DNA from: Anoplopoma fimbria
Taxonomy: Eukaryota > Chordata > Actinopteri > Perciformes > Anoplopomatidae
Assembly: GCF_027596085.1 (NCBI RefSeq)
Contig: NC_072458.1
Location: 18,646,384-18,710,383 of the forward strand
DNA length: 64,000 bases
Reading direction: 5' to 3'
Part shown: positions 44,852-58,800 of the stretch, piece by piece
Layout of the letters: each line of letters opens with the position of its first letter
How positions within the stretch are numbered: position 1 is the first letter of the stretch
Notes under the pieces: generated by a model
What the model saw: only the letters and a program-made list of their open reading frames with translations
Databases searched by the model: none
What the model was told of the DNA's origin: nothing
Translations under genes and position numbers: made by a program

Positions 44852-45564
44852 GCAGATGTTTAATAAGATGCATACTTGTTTCACTTACAATAAAATAAAT
44901 AATAATGTTTATATTGACGACATCAACAGGGAAATATTTGCATTGTAAATATGACTTCAGAACACAACAAGTATTAGTCAGCTAAACATCCAGAGGGGGC
45001 TAAATTGTGTGTTTATCTCCATTTTTTTGCATTATAAATGTTCTTATTTACAAATGTATAAGTAATACAAGAGGATGTATTACTTAATTAGTAAATTTGC
45101 ATACTAATCTATTAGACAAGTATTTAAAAGTTAAAGAATCTATCTTATTGCTGCTAAATGGTTAGTTGATCTTACTCTGTTGTTTATGTGTTTACATCTC
45201 CATCACTGTTATTGTATTGTATTTCTGACATTTATATATAATTGTATAGTTTGTTTTACAGATACACATACAAAAAATAAGAATGTATCACTTAATTAAT
45301 TAATTTGCATACAAATCTTAATCTTTTAGGCAATGTTTGTATCTTACTTGTTGTTTATGTGTTTACATCTCCATCACTGTTATTGTATTTCCTCACTTTT
45401 ATTCTTTTTACAAATGTATAGTTTGTTTTACAGATACACATACAGAATGTTTCACTTAATTAGTTCATTTGCATACACATCTTAATCTTTTAGGCAATGT
45501 TCTGTATCTTACTTGTTGTTTATGTGTTTACATCTCCATCACTGTTATTGTCTTTCCTCACATT

Positions 45565-45605
<41 letters not shown>

Positions 45606-45772
45606 GTATATATATATATATATATGCAGATGTTTTATAAGATGCATCTTACTTACAATAAAATAATAATGTCTATATTGACCCAACAGGGAAATATTTG
45701 CATTGTAAATATGACTTCAGATCACAACAAGTATTAGTCAGCTAAACATCCAGAGGGGGCTAAATTGTGCGC
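43435..45772. repeat. complex tandem array with ATTTGCAT octamers upstream of trim71
   Basis: Higher-order units of about 380-610 bp repeat head-to-tail. For example, the block beginning ATTATAAATGTTCTTATTTA recurs near 43.45, 43.83, 44.44 and 45.03 kb, and GTTTACATCTCCATCACTGT recurs many times. Each unit has two sub-blocks holding TTAATTAGT..ATTTGCATA. Exact ATTTGCAT copies start at 43515, 43745, 43882, 44111, 44503, 44715, 44936, 45095, 45303, 45467 and 45696. Internal (TA)n runs lie at 44209-44233, 44818-44849 and 45566-45625. The right edge (CTAAATTGTG) passes directly into the trim71 promoter region. Confidence 0.9.
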
Positions 45773-47090
45773 AAATAACACCACATCTGACGCTGGTGAG
45801 CTGGTACGCGCACATGGCCATCGGGAACGAGCATTTCACCCCCCCCCCCTCTCTCTCTCTTTCTCTCTCTCTCTCTCATCTCTCCTCCCTTTTGGGCGGA
45901 AGTGGGTCCATTTTTTTCCTCTCAATCGGATAAGAGCGGCTCGAGGAGAAACACGCACCTTTACGCACGCCTTATGTTGATGTTAATGGTGATTCACACA
46001 GGGAGTAAACAACGCAGCCTGGACCACGGGAGGGACACAATCCAGCTCCAGTCGGTGGTTGGACCGAGTTTTTCTCTTTTCTCCCCCCACCCCCACCCCC
46101 GGGTGCAGGGCAAAAGCAGAGGAGGAAAGAAAAACCCATTTGCGCATTCCTCCACGCAGAGCGCCGGAGAGCGGTACTGCGCGTCTGTCTGATCCGGGGA
46201 ACGGAGCTCTGGAAGCGGCCTTCTTCACAAGGCTGCACCGGTGATTTCATCCATTCATCCATCCATCCATCCATCCATCCTCTGGCTGACGGTGCTCAGC
46301 TCCAACCTTGGGAGTCCCCAGTGTTTGTGCACGACACTATGAGACCGCTTGGATGAATAATTCACGGGCTGGAGGTTACCAAATGCCGCCTGCGCATGGA
46401 CCCCGATGGTGGACTAGAGAGAGACGCCACAGCGACGCCAAGGGCCTGAATTAGGAAGGGAAGGGGAAGAAAGAGAAGCATACAAATAAAAAATAAAAAA
46501 AAAACACTATTGTGAGTCATTTGAGACCATTGGAGGGTGAGTTTCGGAGACCCGGAGTCATGTTGCCGAGTCTGTGGGGGAGGAGAGACGGAGCTCCCAG
46601 TACCACGACGCAGACCCAGTGTCGCTCCAGTTTGGGGTTTATTCTATGAGAATCATTCAAGCACCATCACACACTTTTTTTTTTTTTTTTTTTCCCTTCT
46701 CTCTCTCTCTCTCTCTCCCCCCCCCCCCTCCCCCTCCACCACTGTAATCTTACTGGTCTTAATTGGAAAAAAGGGGGACGCGGATGCCTCACCCACGCCT
46801 TACACAGCTGAATTGATAGTATGAATTGAAGTATTTGTCTTTTTTTGAAGAACTGCCTACCTCCTTTATTTGCATCTGGTCAGAGTTATCTAACACAGAG
46901 AGAGGGGGAAGAAAAAGCACCGTGTTCACTGTTGGACTGACCTGATGAATCTACCTCAAATACAACTTTATTGTCTTTAAAACACAACAGGCTGATGTGT
47001 GCCCAAATAAATACCTCAACTTGTTTGTAAAAAAAACAAACAAACAAACCAACAACACAACCTGAGCCTGTGTTTCGGTCCACGCTGCAG
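45773..47090 (+). promoter_or_regulatory. trim71 promoter region and 5' UTR
   Basis: Composition shifts sharply from AT-rich array to GC-richer DNA. Landmarks are a C/CT tract (45838-45878), an ETS/GC composite GGGCGGAAGTG (45895-45905) and an (ATCC)n run (46248-46280). A T-run followed by (CT)n and C-run lies at 46674-46738. Several upstream ATGs precede the coding start, so the leader may repress translation. The exact start site, and whether the leader contains an intron, cannot be told. Confidence 0.5.
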
Positions 47091-47873
47091 ATGGCTTCGT
47101 TTCCAGACTCGGACCTGCAGACCTGCCCGCTCTGCAAGGAGCTGTGCGGCTCCTCGGCTCCCATTTCCTCCAGCTCCTCCACCTCGTCGTCCTCCTCGCA
47201 CACCTCGTCCTCCTCCAGCCAGACCACCAGGAGGCTCCACGTCCTGCCCTGCCTCCACGCCTTCTGCAGGCAGTGCCTCGAGGGCCAACGCAGCCCAGGT
47301 GACCCCCTGAAGCTGCGGTGCCCCACCTGCGACCAGAAGGTGTGCATCTCCGAGGCCGGAGTGGACTCCCTGCCTTCCTCCAACTTCCTCTTCAGCAACC
47401 TGCTGGACGTGGTGGTGAGCAGCTCCGAGGAGCAGATTCAGAACAAGAACGGCCTACACCACCACCACCACAACAACCACCACCAACACCAGCAGCAGCA
47501 GCACCTCCGGGGAGGTTTGGGCGGAGGTTCCTCAGGCTTCCAACACCTTCACGGGGGCCTCCTGCACCAGAGCCACCTGGGAGAGCCTCAGTGCAGCTCC
47601 TGCGATGAGGAGAACCCGGCCACCTCCCACTGCCTCGACTGCCAGGAGTACCTGTGTGACAACTGCGTGCGGGCTCACCAGAGGGTGAGGCTGACCAAGG
47701 ACCACTTCATCGAGCGCCTGGGGGAGAACCTCCACCTGGGCCGGGTCAACGTCAACAGCAACCCGGGCCAGCCGGGGGTGTCGGTGTCCCTCGCCCAGTC
47801 TCTGCAGAACAACTTCGCCCTGCTGTCCCTGTTCCAGGACCAGATGAGCTTCTGCCAGCACCATGACAACGAG
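47091..47873 (+). CDS. trim71: trim71 exon 1 (RING, B-box 1, start of B-box 2)
   Basis: The start codon sits in CTGCAGATGG, a good context. The exon ends CACCATGACAACGAG/gtgagt in phase 0. GC-rich third positions contrast with the AT-rich DNA either side. The Ser-rich stretch (residues 26-43) and the His/Gln stretch (123-138) are encoded by simple repeats and are likely to vary in length between individuals or species. Confidence 0.95.
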
Positions 47874-48199
47874 GTGAGTGGAGCAGGAGGAACCAAACTA
47901 CTGGGAACCCAGAAGACAGGGCCCTAAATATGTTCATAACCTGGGGAAACATTTGAATGTCACACAGAAATGCTCTGTATTTTTTTCTTATCATTTTTGG
48001 GGCGTCCTGACACGGTGGTGTATTACATTGATTGCACACAAACACACGTTCACACACATGCACACTCCCTTTAGTGTAATAGCATTATGTGTGTAGTATA
48101 GGACCATACTGGGGGCCATATGGCCTTAGGTTCAAAGGGAGCTGAGTGGCTCTTCACCTAGTTCCCCGGAGACGAACAGGCACGTGTGCTGAGCTGGAT

Positions 48200-48285
<86 letters not shown>

Positions 48286-51200
48286 CCTATGTGCACACAC
48301 ACACACGCACACTTATAAGCATAGACACATGCAGAGTCTGGTTAATCTGTACCACACCATCCATTCAGGCCAGAGAGAGGCCCCGTAGTAACAGCACACA
48401 TGTTTCTATGACTGTTGGAAGTCCTATCCACGGACATATTATGGAGATCGAGGGTTTTCTCTGATAAATGGGAAAGACAAGTTGGAACTCGGGGCCCAAA
48501 GGGCTTTTATTTCTTTTTTTGGGACCATGTGATCTGGGCATAGTAAACTACAAAGGCCTATAAAACAGGAAACCAGCTTTTTTTTCTTGAGTTTAGTCAT
48601 ATGGCCAGGAAGAATAACAAATAGCATTGGTAGGGGGTCTTGGGGAGGGGGGGAAATATCATTTGGTGCCACTTCTGGTTTCTGTTGAGGAGCTCGAGGA
48701 AGTTTCTCCCTGCTGCTGGAGAATAAACCACGAGAGCATGAATAACACATTATTTTGTCAATGTAGATTATCAAAAAGGTCTGTGCCGAGCTCGCAAAGT
48801 ATATTAACGTCAATTAATCAAATCATGTAGTTCTATTGCAAGAGTTGAAGCCATGTCACAGAACTTTAATTCTGAATAATTAACAGTAGCATGCTCACAC
48901 TTTACTGCCTGTTACACAACAGAGCACTTGATACGCAGCAGGAGGCCATTCATTGTTGACTAAACCTTAAAAAACCTGCTACTGCATCTTTATGACTCAA
49001 AATACATCCAGTGTTGTGAAATAGTAGAGTTGAGAGTTTGACTATATGAAAATATCCTCCATTGTTGACAACCTGAGATAAGACAAGATAATCCTCTATT
49101 AGTCCCACAGCGGGGAACTTTGCAGGATCATCAAAGTCAACGCTTTACTAAATCTCTATTATATAAATGCAACAAGTTGCCAGAACTTCTATTAGTAAAG
49201 CAAAGCATTTAAAGTCAGGGGTTCAGAGTTATTTATTGTTCCTCAAAATGTGCAAAATTTAAATAAAAACATTAAAGGCCCGGTCACAAAAGGCCCAGTT
49301 CACATTTCTAATTAACTCCCAGCCCCTCCCACTCCATTGCCAGTAAATAGGTGAGCACAGTTTTTCCAGTAAGGGCTTCGTTTCCCAGTAAGGCCTCACT
49401 CACTCACTGTGCTTCGGGCCCCGGGGTTGGGAGGAGGAGGAGGAGGAGGAGGGGGGGATGACACAGGAGAAGGCTGGTCTTTCTTTACCTTATGAGCACT
49501 GAGCAAGCAGAGTCATTGTCCATCACCCAGCTCTGCATCCATCATGTGATAAAGTCACTCTGTTGCTGGAACAGAACGGCTTTGGCCTGTTTGCACTTCA
49601 TAGGAGTTTCATATTGGATGATGACGTGTCAAGTGAAACTTCTCTTATTCTCAGTTTATGTATTTACTTTAGTTAAATCACAAGTTTCCATTCAATTGTT
49701 TATGTTGGAGCTACTATATTCCTGTGTCAGACCATTTCTCAAACTCGAAACTGTTGATCCGTCATCGCAGCTCATCGTAGGTGAGGACGGAGAACAGGGT
49801 TATTAACTTCTTTCGCCATCTCTATTTTTTTCCATTTGTTACACAACTATTTCTGTCACTTTTCACGTGAACAACAGATTGCAACATTATGAATTCAGGA
49901 GAGAAAATATGCACCTTTTTTATTTTTGTATTTAAACAATATTGCGTTTCCTTTCTCTCAATGAATGCCCGCTTTTTCACGCCTCCCTTAAATTCACAAT
50001 CTTCAGAACAGCTATTAACATGTTTGATTTCCGACATGAAGGCTCTGAAACACCGGACCGTTTAGCCTCAAAGTTCATAGTCCATCAAACGCCTACAATA
50101 CAGCCTAAAATCCTTTCCTATTCATTTGAAACGTTTTTTTTTTTTTATCACTATAGATGACAATAACAATGTGAAGGGATAACATTTAGAACTTTTGACG
50201 GTTTCCACTGACTTAGAGACGGTTGAAGTTATTGTTCAGTGCGTTTCAGGGACGGTGGTGAAGCAATCATACCACATCCATGTAGGGTTAGTAGTAGAAA
50301 TTAAAGATAATTATATATATTTTTTTTTTAATGCGCTGATATCGATCGGTACTTGGTATCGGCCGATGTGCAAGATCAGGTTTCAGAATCCGTATCAGGA
50401 AGGAAAAAAATGAACATTTTCTGAGCACTGAACAGTAAGAAAAGACTTTGTTATTATTTTGAATGCTTTTCTCCAGCAAAGCTCCAACCAGATACTTCTA
50501 TCATCTTGATTTATGGATTGTGGGAGTTGGTTTCTAGAGACAACAACTGAAGGCCTTCTGCTGCAAGAAGTAGTTCGTTACACGCGGCAAGGGATCTCAT
50601 CAAAATGGTTTTCTTTTGCAGCGTTGTCGCAGTGCAGTTTGTCACTTCTACTATTAATCATCATTTTTGCCATCCTGTCATCGTATAAAATCTGATTTCC
50701 AGTAGCGCAAAAGCAGTTGGTTCCGTTTGGTTTTTGGTCTTTGAACTAGTTATTTCCTCTCACGCGAGCCCAGAACAATCACGCTCATCTGCACTAACCT
50801 TTTGTGTGTATTTAAGTGCGACTCTCAACAGAAGGCACAGGTCGTGTGAGTCAGTTGAGGTCTGTCGCCTCTCTGCTGTTATGTGAGCCTGCCGAGGAAT
50901 TCCTCCTCTCCCTGGAGATCGGTGGCGATGATGGTTACTGCTAAACAACAGAGAGATTTTGTTCGTTAGGTTATTATAAAGGTGTTCGGTCCCCTGGGTC
51001 TGAAACAGGTACAAGAATAAAACAAACCGTAAAAAAGGAGTCAATTAAATGACAAAAAACGCTCACCTCACAATGATGACGTTGTTCGCCAGAAAAACAT
51101 ATCGCCTGAGGCTGATAGGATTTGGACACAGGTGTAATTAAAAAAACATGAACGATGCATGTTAGTTCAATATATGACGGAGCAATTATAAATGTTATTA

Positions 51201-54200
51201 GCTACACTCGTGCTTTTCCTACTAAGTCAAAATGTCTGCTGTGAAAAAGACCTCTAATGACTAAACTGTTAGTCAATCCTGACATCCGACTGAAGAACAG
51301 GCACCGTTAATGGCTCTGTGCTGCAGCTTCTGGTAACGCCGATACATTTGCCAGTTAGCCACGTCCGACAGTGTTGGAAGCTGATGATATCTGACAGATG
51401 ACCCAATAAATGATGCAGTTGTGTCGGCCTTAGCAAACGTTAGCATCACAGACCGACACGATGAGGTTCTTCACAGCTCTGGAGGTTCCAGTAAAACTTG
51501 AAATATTTATCTTAAATAGCTGCCACGTCTTAGTTGATTGATCTGTTCTTCGGTCTGCTATCTTAAGTAAATTTGTCATTTTTGTATGCTTTTTTTTTTC
51601 CCCAAGAAAACTTATAAGCGCATCTCTGGTAAAGACAATATTCCAAAGTGGTGCTTTTTGTGGAATTCATTTTGGAGCAACTCAGTTTTAAAGATCTTTC
51701 AATTCAAACCAACTAATTTCAATGAATTGATGTATTTTTTTGGTGGAGGACAGACAAAGTTATCTTGTATGTCAATGTGGATTACACTGTTCCTTACCTG
51801 CAGTCATGGGGATTAAAGCTATATAGCTGAAATCACAAAGGTGCCTCAAAACAGCTTTTCTATCATTGTACAGCACTCTCCATCTTTAGATCCGAGACTT
51901 GTAGCTTAAAAAAAGGGAATTTCAACCGAAGACATTTGGTTACTGAGTAAACGTAGGAGGCTTTCATACAAGCACATTTATAATGCTTCATTCAGTTTTT
52001 GGGAATTGATATCACAATAAATCTCTGCTAAGACCTTGCTATTGGAAAAACAGGGATGGTGATACTTTGACAGGGAAGGAATTGCGAAATCTCCGGCTTC
52101 ATGTTAAACTTCATCAACTGTAAAGCGTTTTTCCGTTCTGGAGGGCGTGGAGTGAATATCACATTTATTTGCGTTGGCTTGAGTTTTCTCCCAATTCTGT
52201 GCGCACAAGGAATACATCAGTCATATTGAGTTAACCCATTGTTAATGTACACCCTTCGTCATAATGGGAATATAATGCATGTGGTGGAGTAGAACCTCAT
52301 TGATTCCCAGATGATGGAAACGGAAAGATTGACCGTGAAACGAGGGGTTTCAGTTAAGATAAGGTTCCTTAGGCAGCGAAGGGAGTCGGCTACCTGCTGA
52401 TAAGAACATATAGGCTATGTGCACACATGAGTGAATATGTTGGCCCACTTAAAAACAGCGGAAATGTCAGTTGTTACTCATCTGAAACACTGGCAGTCAG
52501 AGAGGGTCCCACTTTGTGTGTGTGTGTGTGTGGAAATGGAAAATTGGATTACATCAAAGGAGTGCCCTCTGCTCGCTGTGATGTCACCCCCTCCGACACA
52601 CGAATGCATTCGCAGCTCCATCCGAGAGACCCCTAATGACGGGATAATCTCACATAATGTCGACTCTGCGCTTCGGATGAAATTGTTGTCGCCATGACGA
52701 CGAGCCCGGCTGTTCACTTGCGTGGCTTCTTGGTCCTTTTTTTAAAAGCAGGGGTTGTGGAGGAAGCGGGGAGGGGGCGGGGGGTTGGGGTTGGTGAAGC
52801 AGCCTGAGAGCGGACAGAAAAAGTGGTTGCTGGGCAATGAGCGTCCACAATCCACTGTGTTTATAAAGATGAGGTGAAGTCGAACTAATCAGTTTGACAG
52901 CCTGCCAGTGCTCGTGTATCTCCTCGGGGAATATCGCTGGTTTGGAGAATTTTTACATTTGTAGTTTATCACACATCTTTTGCACAATTCTACTTTCTGT
53001 CGTAGGATTTGACCGCTCTTTTTTTTTTTTATCTGGTTCTGTATGCTGTGTTTGTGATTGACCAGTTTCTACTCCCCCGCTCTCTGGAGCTCACTAGCAG
53101 AGAATGTTTGTGAGGAAACCTAACCCAACGCTGAAGCTGATACAAGGCCAGAGGAATTCCTGTAACTTGAGTTTATACCTCCTGGGTTCTCTTTTCCCCT
53201 TCTCTCTCTCTCTCTCACACACCGGGTATTTCCTCTGTCCACTCCTGCCTTTCTCATCAACGCTCTCTGTCTGCTCTTTGTCAGAGACAATGGACATTAT
53301 AGATGCAGAAAGTCTCCTCAACATGATTTAGCAGCTGTTGCAGCTGAAGGCCAAGTGATTACATTTCATCACTCTTGGAAGTATCCGTGTGTGTTTTTCC
53401 TTTCTGAGAGCATCTCCCATCTGTAGGCAGTTATCCTCCGAAGAGGATTTTAGTTTGTGTGTGTGTGTTTGTGTGTGTGTTTCCACACAGCCAGCAGAGT
53501 TAGATTATATGAAGTTGTACTTCCAGGGTTTTAATGCACAACATGTGCCCAGTAATTAGAGTGCATTCCCTGTTTCCTGTGTGTTGTGAATGCGTTTCAT
53601 GTAGGCTAAGGGGGGGGAGTGTGCATGTGTGTGTGTCCTAGCTTTGATGTCCACTTGAGGACGTTGGGCCATATAAATTTAATGGATAGAAAGGGAGGCA
53701 TTTATCACATTCTCTTTGACAACAGGATTTAAAACCCATTCAGAAGCTGGAACCTGCTACTTCCTACTCAGTGGTTGGGCACAAATGGGCTTTTAATTGG
53801 CCATTATTTGACCTCACTCAACGGGATTGCGCAGTTAACACATTTGATGTTAAAGCTCTCAACCCTATTTGGGGGACATTGCACAGCTTCTAGCCACATT
53901 TAGTCCACCTTAAGTGGTTTTTTTTTTAATATGCTTGTTTGTCAGCCTTTGCTGTAGTTAAAGGAGCCAACGAGGTTGCAAGTTGTAGCTCTGCATTTCT
54001 GCTGTTTTCTGTGGCTCATATTTAGATTTTTGGATGCATTTTTTACTGCTGTCCTTGGAAGCCATCGGCTGCAGTATGCAAATCGACCGCAGTCTAATAA
54101 AGCTTGGTTGATTTAATACATTACGGTAAGGCCATGCTCAGACATGCACCAGCACGCGTTGGCCTTCGACCAAAAAACAAAGCAAGTCTAATAACCAGAG

Positions 54201-55838
54201 CATCGTTCTTCAAAGCAGTTGAACATGGCTCCAATGCAACACACTGTCATCAGCCAAGGTGCTGCAGTAGCAGTCAAAAGTCTGGACACACCTTCTCATT
54301 CAACTACTTTGAAGAATCTAAAATATAAAACATATTCTGGTTTGTTGAGCATTTGTTTGTTTACCACATAATTCCATATGTGTTCCTTCATAGTTTGGAT
54401 GTCTTCAATATTAATCTACAATGTAGAAAAAAAAGAAAAATAAAGAAAAACCATTGAATGAGAAGGTGTGTCCAAACTTTTGACTGGTACTGTTTGTCGG
54501 CCACTCAAGTATGTGCAAGTGGTAATGTTGCTAACTTAGTTTTTTTTTCTGACTGATGGCCAACCTTTAGTAACCAATCATTAACCAACAAGATTAGTGC
54601 CCCTCCCTAGCATGCAGGGGTGGCCCACCAAGCCGCCCAGCTGCAACGATAACCCCGATGCACAAACAGATAAAATCTATCATTAGTTATTAGTTAGCGT
54701 GTGTGCGCGTGTGTGACTGTGTGTGTGTGTGTGTGTGTGTGTGACGGTGAATAAGTGCAGTTTATTTGTCGGTGAGTAAATTCAACAACTCCTCAAAAAG
54801 TTCAGGTGTCTTGCTTTCCACCGGCTAAATAGAGTAAAGTTAACACCCCTGTCTTTTTGCTTTGTATCCAGAGTCCCATATTTCTGCTGTTTACCTCTTG
54901 ACCACCTGGATAGAGGATAAAATGTTTGGTGCCTTGTTTTCCTCAAAACCAGTGTTTTGATGTCCAATAACCTGTTCAAATTCATAGTTCAACCAATCAA
55001 ACTGGCCGCATTTCATTGTTCCCCTTGGACCTGAAAATACACGCCCCGCAAAAAAGTTGTTGTTGGTCTGAAGGTCTGGAAAGCTCAGATGCATGGCAGT
55101 TAAACAGCGGATTCATCAAAAGGTCTACACCGGATTTTACGTGTTTAGTTTTCTTTATATGATGGGTAATATTACACGGGACCGGAATTTGGTCATGTTG
55201 ACGGTTCCCCTTCCTCGTGTAACTGGGCCGTTTCCCCGTGAAGGTCATGCTCTTTAGGCTGCCAGGTGGGTATGCCAGTCATGTACAGTTCATGTTTATG
55301 TGTGCAACAAACAGACCATGAATACAGACGGAGCGGTGTGTGTCGTCCGTCTTAAAAACAAAGCTTAAAATACGTATGACATACATGAGCAGTCAGGACG
55401 ACGTTGAGTGCCTGACATGTGAGTTTGGTGAAGGGGGGGGTAATTAAGCAGGTGGGTTGTTTGTTACGCTCTCTAATGTCTCGGTAACCAGTTGCATCTC
55501 ATCTGCTCAACATTTCTCTTTATTTCTCTTCTTCACTTTCTTATTGTTTCACTTTTTTTTTCATCTCTTTTCCCTTGATTTTTATCTAACCCCCATCTCG
55601 CCACCCATTCACTTCCTTTGCTCCCTTTCTTTTCTTTCTTTATTTTTTTTTTTTTACCGCTCAAGTATTAAGCACACGACAGTCAGTCACGTGCTCGCTG
55701 GCTAAGGAGGCCAGCTGACTGCGGTTTGTTTTCGCTCTTGGGCTTCGTCCAATCAGATCGCCGGCTTAGAGCCACCGCCCCCCATCCCCCCGCCCCTCCC
55801 TTTCATATCTGGCAGAGTTTCAAAACATCAGTGTGTGG

Positions 55839-55870
<32 letters not shown>

Positions 55871-58800
55871 CGTGGCTACGAGCCAACAGGGGTTGCCGAG
55901 GGCGGGGCGGCGAGGCGAAAGAGGAGGAGGAGGAGAAAGGGGAAAATAGCAATGAGTGATGGAGGGAACAGAGAGGGAAGGGGAAAAACTACATGTTAAG
56001 CAAGATATGCAGGGTGTTTGGAAAAGATTAGAGGAGGTGTCTGGGAGTTGCGTAAAAGGAGCTTTGTCTGGCAGATGGCACTCCTGGGATTGCTGTGAAT
56101 GTTGGGATTTGGTATTCCACAGATTATCCAGACTGGAGGTCTTGGTGCTGTCTATTATAGTGACGCTACTTTGCTAATCTTTCTCTCTCTCTCTCTCTCT
56201 CTCCCTTGTTCTCAACCCTCACAGACAAATAATTAAGAGAGGAAAGTTGTTGTTCAACATTCCCTCAATTAGCTTGATCTTTTTTTCTGTGCAGGAAATG
56301 CTCCACAGTTTAGTCACTGTCATATTTACTTCAGAGCGGAAGACATTTTCTGACAAAGAGGCGAGACTGCCAGGCATTTGAGACGTTTGTTGACAAAAAT
56401 AATAACTGACATGACTTTCCCCCCAAAATACCTAAAATGTTCACATCATTTATGACGCGTATGTCTGGCCGGATGTCTCTTAGAGGGCATAAAAAGCAGA
56501 TTTAAATCTGTCTACTACAGAGTTTCTTCAAAGGCAAAATATCTGTAATTCATTGTGTTTTCAAGTATTAATTATAGAATTTCTAAAGTAGAAAGAGAGC
56601 TCACATTTTATCTTATGTTGACTCATTAAATTAAATTAATTATTTTTTTACTTAAGTGAGTGGGTATAAGGCCGTTTGGAGTACATGCAGGAATCTCCTC
56701 TAATAGCTACATGTGTAAAATACAGGTTATTACAGAGTTTGACTGTTTCTCAATAGGAAACCTTAAGCTGCTGAACACACTGACATCTGTCATCAGCTTC
56801 TAGAAAAAGCTCCCTTTGTTGTGTGTTTGTTTGTGTCCACACCTTTCGTTAGTAAAATGACTGGGTACGTAGGCTTTAAGGATTATGACAAAACAGTTTA
56901 AGATCAACACGGTTAATCCCCATATCTTGAAAAAACTAATTTAAGAAAATGTTTATTTCAAGAATTTAAGCAAATACTCAAATATAACTGGTAGGTTACT
57001 TTTTGAACTTTGATAACACAATTTCCTTTGGAATAAGTGTTGAATTGATTTACTGTTACACTTTTACAAGGGGTTTCGAACTGAAAATTGTTTTGTTTCC
57101 CTGAGTTAAAATAAAATAAGTTTCTTTACAGATCAAATCAAACTAACCGGCGCCCCTGCACACTGCTGCTGTAAAAAAAAAAAAAAAAAATTCCAGAGGA
57201 AACACAGTCTGATCTCATCTCTAAAAATCGTTCAGACTTCAGAATGGGCCACTAACAGTACTGCTTTTCTAAAGTGGCACATTTAATTAATTTCATTTGA
57301 ATTGCTTGCTCGGTTTAAATAATAATGAATGTGAAATTCATCATGCTGTTATCAGCTGCTATTGTAACCCTTAATAATATAATTACTTCCAGTAATTAAT
57401 TTCCAGTTGAACATAGAGTTTAAAGTCAGGCAATGCAAAACATACTCTGAAGTAGTCAGAACGTGTGACAAACTACTGAGGAAATGCATTATCTTCTTGC
57501 ATGTTACATTCAAGTTATAGAGTAACACATAATCCATTTAGGAATGGCAGTTGGACACGGCCATTGCAGACGGTCCGAGCATCTCACTGTCTGTAAAAAA
57601 ATTTAAAAAAAAGAAGTTATTTGAGAGAAGAGAAACATGCTTTCACAGATCTGAGAGCAGCCCTGGTTTCTCTGGCAGCACAGTGTGACATTACACGGCC
57701 TCTGGTCCCTTCCCCCCACTCTGCACGTAGCCAGGGAGTGCTGCATGGAGGGATTTTACTGGCTAGTTGAGCTCGTGCCCTCTCCCCCAGTTCCCAGTGC
57801 CTGCGAGGGGAGGGAGCACAGGGGGCCGGTCCTCGTCCTGCTGCAGGCTCAGAGGATCAGAGCCATCAGGCATTTATTCTCGTACTGTTTTCCTCCTCAG
57901 TTAAGAATGTGTGTTATGTTACTGACATGTCTAAATAGATTTCTAATGTCGCTTCCCTTTGTTGGGCTTGTGTCTCATCTACTTTGCAGTTTATACATTA
58001 CCCATGAAATAATTGTACTTGAAGGCACCTTCCATCATTTATTAACTGTTTTACTGTGGAGTTAATCTTAGATGAGTTACTGGAATTACTAATCCACAAG
58101 TATTTTTCAGAACTTGGGTTGCTGGTGCACTAGCAGCATTAGTCTATATTGGAATGTATGGCTGCAACTAACAATTATTATTATTATTGATTTAATTTGT
58201 CAGTTATTTTTAGAATATATTGATATTTTTAGTCTTGAAAATGGTGTAAATTCCCATCATAATTTTCCACAGCGCAAGGCGACATCCTTAAATTGCTTTT
58301 GGAACAACACTGCAAAAAAACAAAGATATTAAATGTACAATGAAATAAAAACAGAGATCAGAAAAATCTGCAAATGGATTATAAAAATTGGTATTGAACT
58401 CATTTCCAATCCATTAATCCACTAATTGTTTACAGTTTCATTTGAATGTTTTTTAATGGCAACAATAACAAACAAAACAATAATTAAAAAAAGTCCTTGA
58501 ATTCTTTTGTGTTTATGAAGACATTTTCAAACACAAACACACACCAACATGTGAGAGTAAATTCATAATGGAGGAGCGTAATGGACAGAGGGAGAGATTG
58601 AGAAACATCCGGCGCACTAATGAAATACTATAACTCACTTCCCCCAACGTTTCCTAGCTCTGTCGCTCACAGCTTTAGAGCCCATGATGGTTTGTTTGTT
58701 TGTTCCAGTTATTTGAGTTAAGTTTACTTTTCTTCCTTGTGCGCCTCGCAGGCACGTCAACATGTGCTTCAGCTTGTATGTTTTGTAGGAGCATACAACA

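Noticed and set aside
43435..45772. CRISPR-like or centromeric satellite reading of the tandem array
   Set aside because: Units are far too long and lack uniform spacers for CRISPR, and only a few copies occur next to a gene, unlike a centromeric satellite.
47070..47090. Upstream in-frame extension of trim71 from 47070
   Set aside because: The codon is GTG, not ATG, and the conserved MASFP start at 47091 fits the family.
57685..58065. 126-codon open frame in trim71 intron 1
   Set aside because: No domain and no splice context linking it to trim71.
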